Of a DNA stretch of 64,000 nucleotides, positions 8,173-14,954 are shown piece by piece. Source of the DNA: a virus; IMG/VR virus record IMGVR_UViG_3300020172_002590, positions 1 through 64,000 of that record. The stretch is one strand, 5' to 3'. Within the stretch, counting starts at the first letter, position 1, and each line of letters starts with the position of its first letter. The notes beneath the pieces were generated by a model that worked only from the letters and a program-made list of their open reading frames with translations, was not told the DNA's origin and ran no database searches. The translations under genes were made by a program, and so were the position numbers.

Positions 8173-8460
8173 ATGTGTAATGAAAATTATGCTGTAATAC
8201 GAGATATGCAGCAAAGTGTACAAGACTGTGAAAGACAAATCTCTATATGGATGAAAACTGCTGAACAAACAACAATCCAATCTTTCTATGCAAATGCAGA
8301 AAGAGATGCTTATAAAAAGATTATAAGAGAAATTATTGAGGCTATTGAAAACGAAGGACCAGTACCTCACTATCACCATCATGTTATGAGAAAGCATCGC
8401 AGTGAATGGCCGACTTTGTGGAAGGCTATTGATAAGGCAATTGAGAAAATAAATGATTGA
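8173..8460 (+). CDS. Hypothetical helical protein
   Basis: A 95-residue protein predicted helical throughout, with a His-rich stretch (PHYHHHVMRKH). The ATG at 8173 after AAGAAAGAAAAAT is preferred over a TTG 24 nt upstream that falls inside the terminator. It overlaps the oxygenase start (ATGATTGA). Unrecognised. Confidence 0.6.
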   Translation: MCNENYAVIRDMQQSVQDCERQISIWMKTAEQTTIQSFYANAERDAYKKIIREIIEAIENEGPVPHYHHHVMRKHRSEWPTLWKAIDKAIEKIND

Positions 8461-9016
8461 TTATATTGAAGACCTGATTCCAAAAGAAAAACAGAATCTT
8501 ATTGAAGACTATGTAAAAGATTCGAGTTTCCCCTATAGGTTTCATAAAACTCATATCTATGGACAAGGAGAAACTGGTAATTCTCCACTGCAGTTGACAC
8601 ATCATCTAATGATGTACGGAGAAGAGCGTGTTTCTCCACACTTTCCGATAATAACATCCGTTTATGATAGCTTGATCAAACTTTATGGGAATATCACACT
8701 ATTTCGTGCAAAGGTAAACTGCACCTTCCCTGACCCTACGAGGACTGGATACGAGCCTCAGGAGCCTCATACTGATTTAAAATACGATGATGGTCGTAAG
8801 ATTCCACATCTCGTATGTTTATATTACATAAATGATTCTGACGGACCGACATACTTCTACGATAGAGACAAGATTTCTTTGGCAATTCCTCCAAAAAAGG
8901 GTTCTGCCGTAGTTTTTGATGGTAGTATCATTCATGCGGGTAGTAACCCCATTCATAACCCTTTTAGATTTGCTTTAAATATCAATTTTAGAAAAGGTTT
9001 AAACCAAATTCTATAG
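8453..9016 (+). CDS. 2-oxoglutarate/Fe(II)-dependent oxygenase
   Basis: A 187-residue protein with the double-stranded beta-helix motifs: HTD near residue 104 (EPHTDLKYDDG), the distal His in SIIHAGSNP near residue 164, and the 2OG-binding Arg in NPFRFALNINF near 172. This is prolyl-4-hydroxylase-like. Substrate unknown; phage enzymes of this type may hydroxylate proteins or nucleobases. It is coupled to the upstream gene by an 8-nt overlap. Confidence 0.85.
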   Translation: MIDYIEDLIPKEKQNLIEDYVKDSSFPYRFHKTHIYGQGETGNSPLQLTHHLMMYGEERVSPHFPIITSVYDSLIKLYGNITLFRAKVNCTFPDPTRTGYEPQEPHTDLKYDDGRKIPHLVCLYYINDSDGPTYFYDRDKISLAIPPKKGSAVVFDGSIIHAGSNPIHNPFRFALNINFRKGLNQIL

Positions 9017-9025
9017 GAAAGAACA

Positions 9026-9667
9026 ATGCCAGAGTTAAACGCAAATATACCACCAATTGAATGCTATGTAAGAGGCAACTATCTTCGTGATCAAAAGGAT
9101 TCACACGATAAATACTTCCCATGTATGATTTTTGGAGTCGCCTCAATTCAAGGAAGAAGTCCCCTATTTCATTTTCTAATGGAAGATGGCGGTGTTTGGT
9201 GGAGAATGCCAATTAGTGCGTTCTGTGCAGAGCCTGATACCCCTGAAGTGGACATTCACGACCTTGTGTTGTGGAATTCTTTCAGTCCTCATGTGACCGT
9301 AACCGAGTTTCAGGCTATGAGAAACATGAGAATGACATATGTAAGCCGCTCAGGAGAGTTTGTAAAGGGTAAATATCTCTTTACGCTTGACTGGCATGCC
9401 CCAGATGACAATACCACCAACCTTGGATTCAGTACAAATCCCGGTCAACATAAGTGTGGTCATGTAATATTGCGGGATGATGGTAATTTTGCCATTCAGC
9501 CAAATAATCGGGTCCGTCTATTTGACCCTTCATACACGACAAAAGATGGTAACCTTATTGATAGATTCATTAATACAAGAAAATGGGATGTGGAGGATGC
9601 TTCCAAGTGGAGAACTTCCGATGATGACCATTACTATTATGAAATCAATAATAAATTACAAGGATAA
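9026..9667 (+). CDS. Conserved phage hypothetical protein
   Basis: A 213-residue, strand-rich, soluble protein (DKYFPCMIFGVASIQGRSPL; LFTLDWHAPD; GHVILRDDGNFAIQPNNR). I associate this layout with conserved hypotheticals in phages, but cannot name a function. GGAAAGAACA precedes the ATG. Confidence 0.7.
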   Translation: MPELNANIPPIECYVRGNYLRDQKDSHDKYFPCMIFGVASIQGRSPLFHFLMEDGGVWWRMPISAFCAEPDTPEVDIHDLVLWNSFSPHVTVTEFQAMRNMRMTYVSRSGEFVKGKYLFTLDWHAPDDNTTNLGFSTNPGQHKCGHVILRDDGNFAIQPNNRVRLFDPSYTTKDGNLIDRFINTRKWDVEDASKWRTSDDDHYYYEINNKLQG

Positions 9668-9671
9668 ATAA

Positions 9672-9767
9672 ATGGATACAATATATTTAATTGCAGTTGT
9701 TGCGGTTTGGTGGACAGTTGGGCTTTTGTGCGGAATTCTTAGCGAAAGAAGAAAAAGAGGGCGGTAA
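9672..9767 (+). CDS. 31-residue membrane peptide
   Basis: MDTIYLIAVVAVWWTVGLLC followed by a basic tail (SERRKRGR): one membrane span with positive-inside charge. It starts 4 nt after the upstream stop. Small but plausible. Confidence 0.45.
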   Translation: MDTIYLIAVVAVWWTVGLLCGILSERRKRGR

Positions 9768-9814
9768 AAGGTGAGCAAATCTCATTCGGGTGGCCCCCGA
9801 AAAAGACTAATTGG

Positions 9815-9859
9815 CTCCTTGCTCTCTTGCTCTCTTGCTTCCTTGCTCTCTTGCTCCTT
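9815..9859. repeat. CTTGCTCT microsatellite
   Basis: Five imperfect tandem units of the octamer CTTGCTCT/CTTGCTTC. This could arise by slippage. A GTG-initiated frame beginning at 9771 crosses it but ends soon after, and I do not call it a gene. Confidence 0.6.
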
Positions 9860-9889
9860 TATCCGTCATGATTGTGGGGATTCCGTGAT

Positions 9890-9979
9890 ATGATGTATTC
9901 CGATATGCTATACATCATCGGATACTTTGTAACAGTGAGCGTTTTTGCCACCGTGATATTTAAATCATTTAAGGATTAG
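9890..9979 (+). CDS. 29-residue membrane peptide
   Basis: MMYSDMLYIIGYFVTVSVFA followed by TVIFKSFKD: a single hydrophobic segment. No clear ribosome-binding site. It is called because of its position in a run of tiny plus-strand genes. Confidence 0.35.
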   Translation: MMYSDMLYIIGYFVTVSVFATVIFKSFKD

Positions 9980-9983
9980 AGAT

Positions 9984-10154
9984 ATGGAAAATCAAATAAG
10001 AAGATATAGACCACTATCATTGGGGAGTTCTAAGAAGCTGAAGCCCATTGAATTGAAATCCCATCCCTCTGATATAAGAGATAATAGATCTTTGATTAAG
10101 GGATTCTCAGAAAGAACCCAAACCCGATTTTATATTAAAAAGAAAGAGATATAA
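9984..10154 (+). CDS. Small basic hypothetical protein
   Basis: A 56-residue basic protein (IRRYRPLSLGSSKKLKPIEL; FYIKKKEI). It ends in an overlap with the next ATG (TAATG). Unrecognised. Confidence 0.5.
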   Translation: MENQIRRYRPLSLGSSKKLKPIELKSHPSDIRDNRSLIKGFSERTQTRFYIKKKEI

Positions 10155-10564
10155 TGTTAACCAAGTTAATTAAAAAACTAAATCAGATTCTCTCACGAAG
10201 GAATCAGACAACCGTAACAGAGAGTGTCTTCTATGATAGAGACAAGATTGAAGAGATTCAAGCCTTTGTTTATAAAGACCTTGATCTTATCAAGAAGAAA
10301 GCTGCTCGAACCGCTTATATCAAGAATCTTCCTCAACCGCTTTCTGAAGAAGCAATCAAGAAGATTAGAGATAATAAGATGGAATTATCCCGTGAACTTG
10401 ATCGCATGTTGCGAGACAAGCAGCTGAGAGACAAAAAGATTGCCGAGATCCAATTCAACAAGCTCTCCGATCTGCAAAACAAGATTAAGAAGCAGTACCC
10501 CGATATCTCCCCGATCCCTCGTCACCCTTCTACTCCGAAAGACAATGAGACAGATACTCCGTAA
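10154..10564 (+). CDS. Hypothetical charged helical protein
   Basis: A 136-residue, very Lys/Asp/Arg-rich protein, probably coiled coil over residues 30-110 (EEAIKKIRDNKMELSREL; LSDLQNKIKKQY). The C-terminus is Pro-rich. AAGAAAGAG precedes the ATG. Last gene before the base composition changes. Confidence 0.6.
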   Translation: MLTKLIKKLNQILSRRNQTTVTESVFYDRDKIEEIQAFVYKDLDLIKKKAARTAYIKNLPQPLSEEAIKKIRDNKMELSRELDRMLRDKQLRDKKIAEIQFNKLSDLQNKIKKQYPDISPIPRHPSTPKDNETDTP

Positions 10565-10875
10565 AAATTTAATACAAATTTTTGACGGTAAACTCCCGAT
10601 CTCAATTGTGATGAAACTCAACCGAACCCGTTTTTTCTAGCGAAGCAACTTTTCCCCAAATTTTAGTATGCAGTCGTGGAAGGCTATGCATGCATACGGT
10701 CGTGGAGAGTCTTTGTCTGTTCGCGGGGTCAATGCCATCGGATACCCCTGGGGGTACCCCTGCCCGATGAGATCCTGCATATTATGCAAGCTCGCGCCTG
10801 CCTGCCCCCGTAGATAGTGGATATCGTTGCATAAATATGCGGCGGGGTGCATAGAATAAATATGTGCGGGGGGGG
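10565..10875. other. GC-rich non-coding junction
   Basis: About 300 bp where GC rises sharply compared with the left flank. It holds GTCGTGGA twice, ATGCATGCAT, a mirror-like CCCCTGGGGGTACCCC block, two ATAAATATG repeats and a G8 run at 10869-10875. Open frames on either strand here have no ribosome-binding site and are not called. Confidence 0.6.
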
Positions 10876-10904
10876 TTGTGTTGGGTCGCCTATTGGGATA
10901 GTAT
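10876..10904 (+). promoter_or_regulatory. Cassette promoter P1
   Basis: TTGTGT at 10876-10881, 17 bp, TAGTAT at 10899-10904. First of eleven promoters of the same build in this region. Confidence 0.75.
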
Positions 10905-10909
10905 TTACT

Positions 10910-10936
10910 TATCGGGCGGGGCGGTCTCGCCCGATA
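10910..10936 (+). promoter_or_regulatory. 5' UTR hairpin before ribosome-binding site
   Basis: TATCGGGCG (10910-10918) pairs perfectly with CGCCCGATA (10928-10936). It ends directly before the GAAAGG ribosome-binding site, so it could control translation or stabilise the message. Confidence 0.5.
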
Positions 10937-10947
10937 GAAAGGCAGTA

Positions 10948-11250
10948 ATGCGTTCAGTAAATATGGCAATTGAGGAGGGTCTGGAAAGTGTTCTTTACAC
11001 TGTCGGACACGAATCAGGTCGCCGTTCCGATATTGTCCACTTCCTTTACAAGGAAGATATGGAGACTTATGTCCATTCAATCCTTGTGCCCTTGCACTTG
11101 GAAGATGATGGATTAGACCCCGATGACACCACCTCAATGTTCGCCAAGTATGACAAGTACGGCAACTATGAGGTCATCGTCAATATTGACTCTAAGACAT
11201 GGATTAAGAGTTTCAAGGTCACTGCTACCGAACGGTTCATTCAATACTGA
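10948..11250 (+). CDS. Cassette protein, hypothetical
   Basis: A 100-residue acidic protein. The ATG at 10948 follows GATAGAAAGGCAGTA, which decides the start over an upstream in-frame ATG at 10864 that lies before the promoter. The codon usage is GC-rich at third positions, unlike the left flank. No domain recognised (HDIVHFLYKEDMET-like charged helices, then beta-rich YGNYEVIVNIDSKTWIKSF). Confidence 0.65.
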   Translation: MRSVNMAIEEGLESVLYTVGHESGRRSDIVHFLYKEDMETYVHSILVPLHLEDDGLDPDDTTSMFAKYDKYGNYEVIVNIDSKTWIKSFKVTATERFIQY

Positions 11251-11257
11251 TACCCCG

Positions 11258-11324
11258 CTTGCCCCGCCCGCAAGGGCGGGGCAAGTCCCCCCAATGAGAC
11301 CCCGCCCGCAATGCGGGCGGGGTC
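11258..11324 (+). terminator. Tandem GC-rich terminators
   Basis: First stem: CTTGCCCCGCCC, loop GCAA, GGGCGGGGCAAG (11258-11285). Second stem: GACCCCGCCCGC, loop AAT, GCGGGCGGGGTC (11298-11324), followed by TTTCC. Both are perfect 12-bp stems. Confidence 0.85.
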
Positions 11325-11649
11325 TTTCCATTCCCGCCCCATTCACGCCCGCCCCGCAAACGGCTGCATCGATCGTGCTAGGACCGGGACCGAGCTCTAC
11401 ACCCTGCCATATAACTGTACGCATTTATGGGAATTGAGTATGGTCTCTTTATGTGGTTCTCTACACCACCCCAAATAGAGGCTACAAATTATGGGGATTG
11501 AGTATACGTCAAATTATGGGAAACGCTGGCCTTTCAAATTATGGCAGCCTATTTTTTCGAGGGTGTAGGGAACAAAGGTACGACTTTCTTACACCCTTTC
11601 GTCTGACGGTGTATGTGCGAGAAATTTCAACACAAATTCTGAACAATAG
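11325..11649. other. Non-coding spacer with CAAATTATGG repeats and a GGGTGTA hairpin
   Basis: CAAATTATGG occurs three times between about 11480 and 11545, and ATTTATGGG once near 11430. GGATTGAGTATA/GAATTGAGTATG is also repeated. An inverted repeat with GGGTGTA (11561-11567) and TACACCC (11590-11596) is the first member of the hairpin family described below. No supported gene. Confidence 0.6.
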
Positions 11650-11678
11650 TTGTGTTTCCCGATAGTTTCCTGTAATCT
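11650..11678 (+). promoter_or_regulatory. Cassette promoter P2 (leaderless)
   Basis: TTGTGT at 11650-11655, 17 bp, TAATCT at 11673-11678, then exactly 6 nt to the ATG at 11685. With no Shine-Dalgarno, a leaderless message is likely. Confidence 0.8.
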
Positions 11679-11684
11679 AACACT

Positions 11685-12194
11685 ATGACAAAGCGTCAAG
11701 CCAAAGCAGGTAATGGTCGCGTGGTGACCAATACCCCCAAGAGTGCGAAGGGTCAAAGCACAGTTACCAAGTCCGCTGTATTGCGTCACATTGCGACAGC
11801 ACGAACAGTGAACCTTAGTCGTGGAGTAAAGGCACACTACGACAACGAAGGCACACAGCGTTTAGCGGAAGCCATTGTCAAGTCATTCCGTATGCCAACA
11901 CTCACGGAAGCGAAACTTGCCAAGAAAGGCAAGGACATGCCCAAGAGCGCACAAGACGGAGCAATGCGTAGAGAGTTTGCTGTAGCACACAAGGCTATCG
12001 CCATAGACATCTCTATCATTCTCGGAGAGAGAAAGGGTGGACAGATTACACACAACCGCCCTGAGAACAACCTACACATGAAACTCGCAGGTATTGCCGT
12101 AGCAATGGGGCTACCTGCTAAGACTTTCTATCCCGTTCGTTCTGAAGCCGTTCGTGACGGTGAAGTGCCTACGGTGTACATAGTACGCCGATAG
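11685..12194 (+). CDS. Basic cassette protein A, paralogue of the protein at 14212
   Basis: A 169-residue basic protein with a disordered Lys/Thr-rich N-terminus. It aligns along its length with the 14212-14694 protein: GVKAHYDNEGTQRLAEAIVK against GAKANYDNEGAQLLAKAVVR, then DISIILGERKGGQITHNRPE against NVSDILGEGKNGEIIHDRPE, and matching VPTVYIVRR/IPQVFIVRK ends. No known domain recognised; basic charge suggests nucleic-acid binding, which is inference. It starts directly after promoter P2 without a leader. Confidence 0.75.
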   Translation: MTKRQAKAGNGRVVTNTPKSAKGQSTVTKSAVLRHIATARTVNLSRGVKAHYDNEGTQRLAEAIVKSFRMPTLTEAKLAKKGKDMPKSAQDGAMRREFAVAHKAIAIDISIILGERKGGQITHNRPENNLHMKLAGIAVAMGLPAKTFYPVRSEAVRDGEVPTVYIVRR

Positions 12195-12216
12195 AGCGTT
12201 CATAATCCCCCCATTG

Positions 12217-12244
12217 GAGAGCCTACCCGAAAGGGTAGGCTCTC
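12217..12244 (+). terminator. Terminator of cassette A
   Basis: GAGAGCCTACCC, loop GAAA, GGGTAGGCTCTC: a perfect 12-bp stem with a stable tetraloop. No U-run follows. Confidence 0.75.
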
Positions 12245-12264
12245 TCTGTGTGTTATGGTCTGGG

Positions 12265-12302
12265 GTGGTGTGACAAAGCCCCAGGGGGCTTTGTCACACC
12301 AC
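12265..12302. repeat. Long inverted repeat, 18-bp perfect arms
   Basis: GTGGTGTGACAAAGCCCC (12265-12282) pairs with its exact complement at 12285-12302 across a 2-nt loop. It lies between a terminator and the next promoter, like the GGGTGTA repeats. Confidence 0.8.
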
Positions 12303-12330
12303 TTCGTATGAGCGTGTCTCTATGAATAAA

Positions 12331-12393
12331 TTTAGTGCAAATTCCAAAAATAATCAGAGAATAGTTGTGTTTCCTACTTTTCCGTGTTACATT
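12331..12393 (+). promoter_or_regulatory. Cassette promoter P3 with upstream element (leaderless)
   Basis: Upstream element TTTAGTGCAAATTC (12331-12344), TTGTGT at 12365-12370, 17 bp, TACATT at 12388-12393, then 6 nt to the ATG at 12400. The upstream element recurs before P4, and in shorter form before P5 and P7. Confidence 0.75.
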
Positions 12394-12399
12394 CAGGGT

Positions 12400-12624
12400 A
12401 TGAGAAACTTTTCATACATCACACCAACACTTGACCACAACCTATTCCTGATTTCATTCGCCCGCCCAATTCGCATTCAGAGCAAGTATCTTGACTGCAT
12501 TGTGCGTAAGCGTTTCAATGACGCAATGTTGCGACACTACTCAGGTACTGTCATCATTTTCAATGTGTCTCAAATTGACGAGCGCAATTTCCGTGTTCTC
12601 TGTCTCGTTACGCCAACAGCGTAG
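12400..12624 (+). CDS. Cassette protein, small hypothetical
   Basis: A 74-residue basic protein (MRNFSYITPTLDHNLFLISF at the start; IRIQSKYLDCIVRKRFND in the middle). The leaderless start at 12400 is set by promoter spacing; an in-frame ATG at 12322 lies upstream of the promoter. Unrecognised. Confidence 0.6.
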   Translation: MRNFSYITPTLDHNLFLISFARPIRIQSKYLDCIVRKRFNDAMLRHYSGTVIIFNVSQIDERNFRVLCLVTPTA

Positions 12625-12640
12625 CGAGATAGAGAGCCAG

Positions 12641-12679
12641 GCAGGTGTAACGCCTTGGCATAGCCAGCGTTACACCTGC
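12641..12679. repeat. GGTGTA inverted repeat
   Basis: GCAGGTGTAACGC (12641-12653) pairs perfectly with GCGTTACACCTGC (12667-12679). It also sits where a terminator for the 12400 gene would be expected; no separate terminator was found. Confidence 0.85.
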
Positions 12680-12706
12680 GTCTATGTAGTCACTCACTCA
12701 GGCAAA

Positions 12707-12768
12707 TTTAGTGCAAATTCTGAAAATGTTTCTAGAAAACTTGCTATTCCAAATTTTTCAGTTATACT
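12707..12768 (+). promoter_or_regulatory. Cassette promoter P4 with upstream element (leaderless)
   Basis: TTTAGTGCAAATTC at 12707-12720, TTGCTA at 12741-12746, 16 bp, TATACT at 12763-12768, then 7 nt to the ATG at 12776. Confidence 0.7.
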
Positions 12769-12775
12769 CTTACCT

Positions 12776-13060
12776 ATGAAGAAATACAACTCATTCCAAA
12801 TGACACTTCTACCCGTTCGTGAAAACGAAGCAGGTCGTGACATTTACACCGTAGCCGTAACCATTCCCAACTATGAGTTGGGCGAGGACATTCATTTTCT
12901 CGGACTTTCCGCTCGTCAGGCGTTCATTGACGCAACGGAATTCATCAACGGAATTATCGGGCGTATGTGCGGTTTCTGTAGCGGTGTCACCACTGAAGGC
13001 GATGAGACATTCCGTAGCGCGGGCATCTGCCAGCCCTGCTACGAGAAAATCTCACTCTAA
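12776..13060 (+). CDS. Cassette protein with zinc ribbon
   Basis: A 94-residue protein: a strand-rich N-terminus (residues 1-35), a helix (46-60) and a C-terminal CGFC (65-68) and CQPC (85-88) pair, fitting a treble-clef or ribbon zinc site. The start follows from promoter spacing. Function unknown; it may bind nucleic acid. Confidence 0.7.
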   Translation: MKKYNSFQMTLLPVRENEAGRDIYTVAVTIPNYELGEDIHFLGLSARQAFIDATEFINGIIGRMCGFCSGVTTEGDETFRSAGICQPCYEKISL

Positions 13061-13080
13061 GAAAAGGACAGCACACAGGA

Positions 13081-13102
13081 GAGCGGGTCGCAAGACCCGC
13101 TC
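13081..13102 (+). terminator. Terminator
   Basis: GAGCGGGTC, loop GCAA, GACCCGCTC, then TTTTCCTTTT. The stem and loop are identical to those at 13544-13565. Confidence 0.9.
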
Positions 13103-13116
13103 TTTTCCTTTTCCGG

Positions 13117-13155
13117 GCAGGTGTAAGAGTTCGGCATAGCCGTTCTTACACCTGC
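13117..13155. repeat. GGTGTA inverted repeat
   Basis: GCAGGTGTAAGA (13117-13128) pairs perfectly with TCTTACACCTGC (13144-13155). Its loop (TTCGGCATAGCCG) can form a second small stem. Confidence 0.85.
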
Positions 13156-13182
13156 TTGTCTAAACACAACATAGAACCAGCT

Positions 13183-13272
13183 TTTAGTGCAAAAAATTAG
13201 TTGTAGTGTACAAATACTTTTTTCAAGTTTTTTTGGAATTGGGGTTGTGTTTGCCTTTGGATTTGTTATGCT
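13183..13272 (+). promoter_or_regulatory. Cassette promoter P5 with upstream element
   Basis: Upstream element TTTAGTGCAAAA (13183-13194), TTGTGT at 13245-13250, 16 bp, TATGCT at 13267-13272. The segment TTTTTGGAATTGGGGTTGTG before and into the -35 is repeated almost exactly before P8. Confidence 0.75.
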
Positions 13273-13278
13273 GTGTGT

Positions 13279-13299
13279 ATGGCAATAGTGCCAGAGTGA
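13279..13299 (+). CDS. Possible six-residue leader peptide MAIVPE
   Basis: An ATG lies exactly 6 nt after the -10 box of P5, the same spacing as the leaderless starts of other cassettes. It opens a six-codon frame ending in TGA at 13297-13299, just before the AAAGGA ribosome-binding site of the next gene. It may be a real leader peptide or a relic of a leaderless start. Confidence 0.35.
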   Translation: MAIVPE

Positions 13300-13310
13300 A
13301 AGGAACTCCA

Positions 13311-13517
13311 ATGCGAGTCTTTGATAGCCCCGACAACAAACTGTCCGACATTCTTGACCAAATGCAGGCAGAAGCCGTTGCTTGGGAGAGCGTATTCTCA
13401 CCACAGTTCATTGCAGGAATGATTTACGCCTGCGAGTGCCTGCGTAACAGCGCAAGCAACATGAAGGGCAACGGCGTTCTCTTGAACGAAGCAGTCCTAG
13501 TTCGCCCAAAAAAATAG
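13311..13517 (+). CDS. Cassette protein, small helical
   Basis: A 68-residue protein with helical segments (SDILDQMQAEAVAWESVF; FIAGMIYACECLRNSASNM). The ATG at 13311 follows GTGAAAGGAACTCCA. An earlier in-frame start at 13206 would precede the promoter. Unrecognised. Confidence 0.65.
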   Translation: MRVFDSPDNKLSDILDQMQAEAVAWESVFSPQFIAGMIYACECLRNSASNMKGNGVLLNEAVLVRPKK

Positions 13518-13543
13518 AAAGGAGAGTTTTTCTTCTGCGGGAA

Positions 13544-13565
13544 GAGCGGGTCGCAAGACCCGCTC
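13544..13565 (+). terminator. Terminator
   Basis: GAGCGGGTC, GCAA, GACCCGCTC, then TTTTG; an exact copy of the stem at 13081-13102. Confidence 0.88.
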
Positions 13566-13578
13566 TTTTGCTTTCCTG

Positions 13579-13617
13579 GCGGGTGTAGATCTATTGGCTC
13601 CGCCGATCTACACCCGC
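13579..13617. repeat. GGGTGTA inverted repeat
   Basis: GCGGGTGTAGATC (13579-13591) pairs perfectly with GATCTACACCCGC (13605-13617). Confidence 0.85.
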
Positions 13618-13656
13618 AGGTACGAAATAACAACACATAAAGATTTGAGTATGTGT

Positions 13657-13685
13657 TTGTAATTGCCTTTAGTAACTGATAGGGT
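13657..13685 (+). promoter_or_regulatory. Cassette promoter P6 (leaderless GTG start)
   Basis: TTGTAA at 13657-13662, 17 bp, TAGGGT at 13680-13685, then 6 nt to GTG at 13692. The constant spacing supports a GTG leaderless start. Confidence 0.65.
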
Positions 13686-13691
13686 GAAGCC

Positions 13692-13904
13692 GTGACAAAC
13701 ACACACACGCCGACTGAAGTTACAGAGGCAAAATCAGCACCCCGCTACTACGAAGAATTGGTCAAGGACTTAGTTGAGACCCTTGCCCTCGGAGACTTTC
13801 AGGAACTGTTCCTGAACTTCTTGTCTCACTACGAGGACAACCTTGAGGTTCTCAAGACCGCCCGTATCTGCTACGGAGACCTCATAGCCGAAATCTACGG
13901 CTAA
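13692..13904 (+). CDS. Cassette protein, small acidic
   Basis: A 70-residue acidic helical protein starting at GTG (YYEELVKDLVETLALGDFQE; LSHYEDNLEVLKTARICYGD). Start chosen by promoter spacing. Unrecognised. Confidence 0.65.
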   Translation: MTNTHTPTEVTEAKSAPRYYEELVKDLVETLALGDFQELFLNFLSHYEDNLEVLKTARICYGDLIAEIYG

Positions 13905-13924
13905 GACCCCCAGCCCCCCCAGCG

Positions 13925-13951
13925 GACCCCCTCTCAGAGCGAGAGGGGGTC
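13925..13951 (+). terminator. Terminator
   Basis: GACCCCCTCTC, loop AGAGC, GAGAGGGGGTC, then TTGCT. Perfect 11-bp stem. Confidence 0.85.
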
Positions 13952-13960
13952 TTGCTATTG

Positions 13961-14107
13961 GCGGGTGTAGACGCTCGGCTCCGCTCGACTCCTACACCCG
14001 TGTAATAAAAGCAAATATACCTTTATGTAGAGTATACAAATTCCAATTGATATTGACTTTGCTGCAGGCGGGTGTGGTGCAAAGCAAACGCAGTGATCCA
14101 CACCCGC
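13961..14107. repeat. Two consecutive GGGTGTA/GGGTGTG inverted repeats
   Basis: The first has GCGGGTGTAG at 13961-13970 facing CCTACACCCG at 13991-14000. The second has GCGGGTGTGG at 14068-14077 facing CCACACCCGC at 14098-14107. The space between holds ACCTTTATGTAGAGTATAC. There is no gene between them: either a cassette was lost here or the repeats spread on their own. Confidence 0.8.
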
Positions 14108-14134
14108 GAGCTTGATACGATTGTTCCGAGCGTT

Positions 14135-14205
14135 TTTAGTGAAAAAATGTAATCAGAAAAAAAATTGTGTTAGTAGTTGTATTTACTAATGGAGTGCGTT
14201 AGTAT
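14135..14205 (+). promoter_or_regulatory. Cassette promoter P7 (leaderless)
   Basis: Upstream element TTTAGTGAAAAAAT (14135-14148), TTGTAT at 14177-14182, 17 bp, TAGTAT at 14200-14205, then 6 nt to the ATG at 14212. A further TTGTGT lies at 14165. Confidence 0.75.
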
Positions 14206-14211
14206 GTCCCT

Positions 14212-14694
14212 ATGGCATCAACACCTAAGACTACTGCTAAGCAGGGTCGCAATACCAAGTCCACCCCGACCGCAAAGGTCACCTACACGGCAGTAATGGC
14301 GCACATCGCTAGTGCTCGTAGTTTCCGCCTCGCACAAGGCGCAAAGGCTAACTACGACAATGAAGGCGCACAACTACTCGCAAAGGCTGTCGTGAGAGCG
14401 TCTGCTATGCCAACAATGGCGAGTGAAGGTATCACTACCGACAAGGCTCGCCCAATGGCTCAGGCTCGCCGTGAGTTCGCTCGCAAGCGCAAGGCTCACC
14501 TACTCAATGTTTCCGACATTCTCGGTGAAGGTAAGAACGGCGAGATTATCCACGACCGCCCCGAAAATACCATTCGTATTCGCCTTGCGTCTATTGCTAA
14601 GGCAATGGGACTGCCAGCAGACACCTACTACGCCGTGAGAGCGAATGAGTACGCCGTAGGCGACATTCCGCAAGTGTTCATCGTTCGCAAATAG
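14212..14694 (+). CDS. Basic cassette protein A', paralogue of the protein at 11685
   Basis: A 160-residue basic protein with a Lys/Thr-rich tail (residues 1-25) and a core shared with the 11685 protein, including GAKANYDNEGAQLLAKAVVR, DILGEGKNGEIIHDRPEN and MGLPADTYYAVR. The two genes have similar length, promoter type and terminator layout, so the whole cassette may have duplicated. Function unknown; nucleic-acid binding is a guess from charge. Confidence 0.75.
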   Translation: MASTPKTTAKQGRNTKSTPTAKVTYTAVMAHIASARSFRLAQGAKANYDNEGAQLLAKAVVRASAMPTMASEGITTDKARPMAQARREFARKRKAHLLNVSDILGEGKNGEIIHDRPENTIRIRLASIAKAMGLPADTYYAVRANEYAVGDIPQVFIVRK

Positions 14695-14720
14695 CGAACG
14701 CCTAACCGCCCCCCCCCAAT

Positions 14721-14748
14721 GAAGCCCCGCTCGTCTGAGCGGGGCTTC
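14721..14748 (+). terminator. Terminator
   Basis: GAAGCCCCGCTC, loop GTCT, GAGCGGGGCTTC. Perfect 12-bp stem. Confidence 0.85.
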
Positions 14749-14759
14749 ACATCGTATGG

Positions 14760-14798
14760 GCGGGCGTAAGATCTGCGCAAGCTTGATCTTACGCCCGC
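14760..14798. repeat. GGGCGTA inverted repeat
   Basis: GCGGGCGTAAGATC (14760-14773) pairs perfectly with GATCTTACGCCCGC (14785-14798). The first TGTAATATTACA palindrome starts 2 nt later. Confidence 0.85.
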
Positions 14799-14887
14799 GT
14801 GTAATATTACATTGAGACCTTTATGTTTAGTACATAATTTCAAATTATGATTACCTAGAAAAAATAGAAACATTTTTGGAATTGGGG

Positions 14888-14916
14888 TTGTGTTTCTCTA
14901 TTAGTTTGGTTAGTAT
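14888..14916 (+). promoter_or_regulatory. Cassette promoter P8
   Basis: TTGTGT at 14888-14893, 17 bp, TAGTAT at 14911-14916. The upstream TTTTTGGAATTGGGG block matches P5. A leader of about 30 nt with GAAAGAA precedes the ATG at 14955. Confidence 0.8.
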
Positions 14917-14954
14917 GTACATACAAGGCGCAAGCCCCTAACGAAAGAAAAAAA

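Noticed and set aside
9771-9892. GTG-started frame through the CTTGCTCT microsatellite
   Set aside because: Product is Leu/Cys/Ser low complexity caused by the repeat; no support beyond an open frame.
10637-11424. Open frames on the minus strand across the GC-rich junction and the 10948 gene
   Set aside because: They lack ribosome-binding sites, run through a promoter and terminator stems, and have Pro/Arg-rich composition typical of antisense frames in GC-rich DNA.
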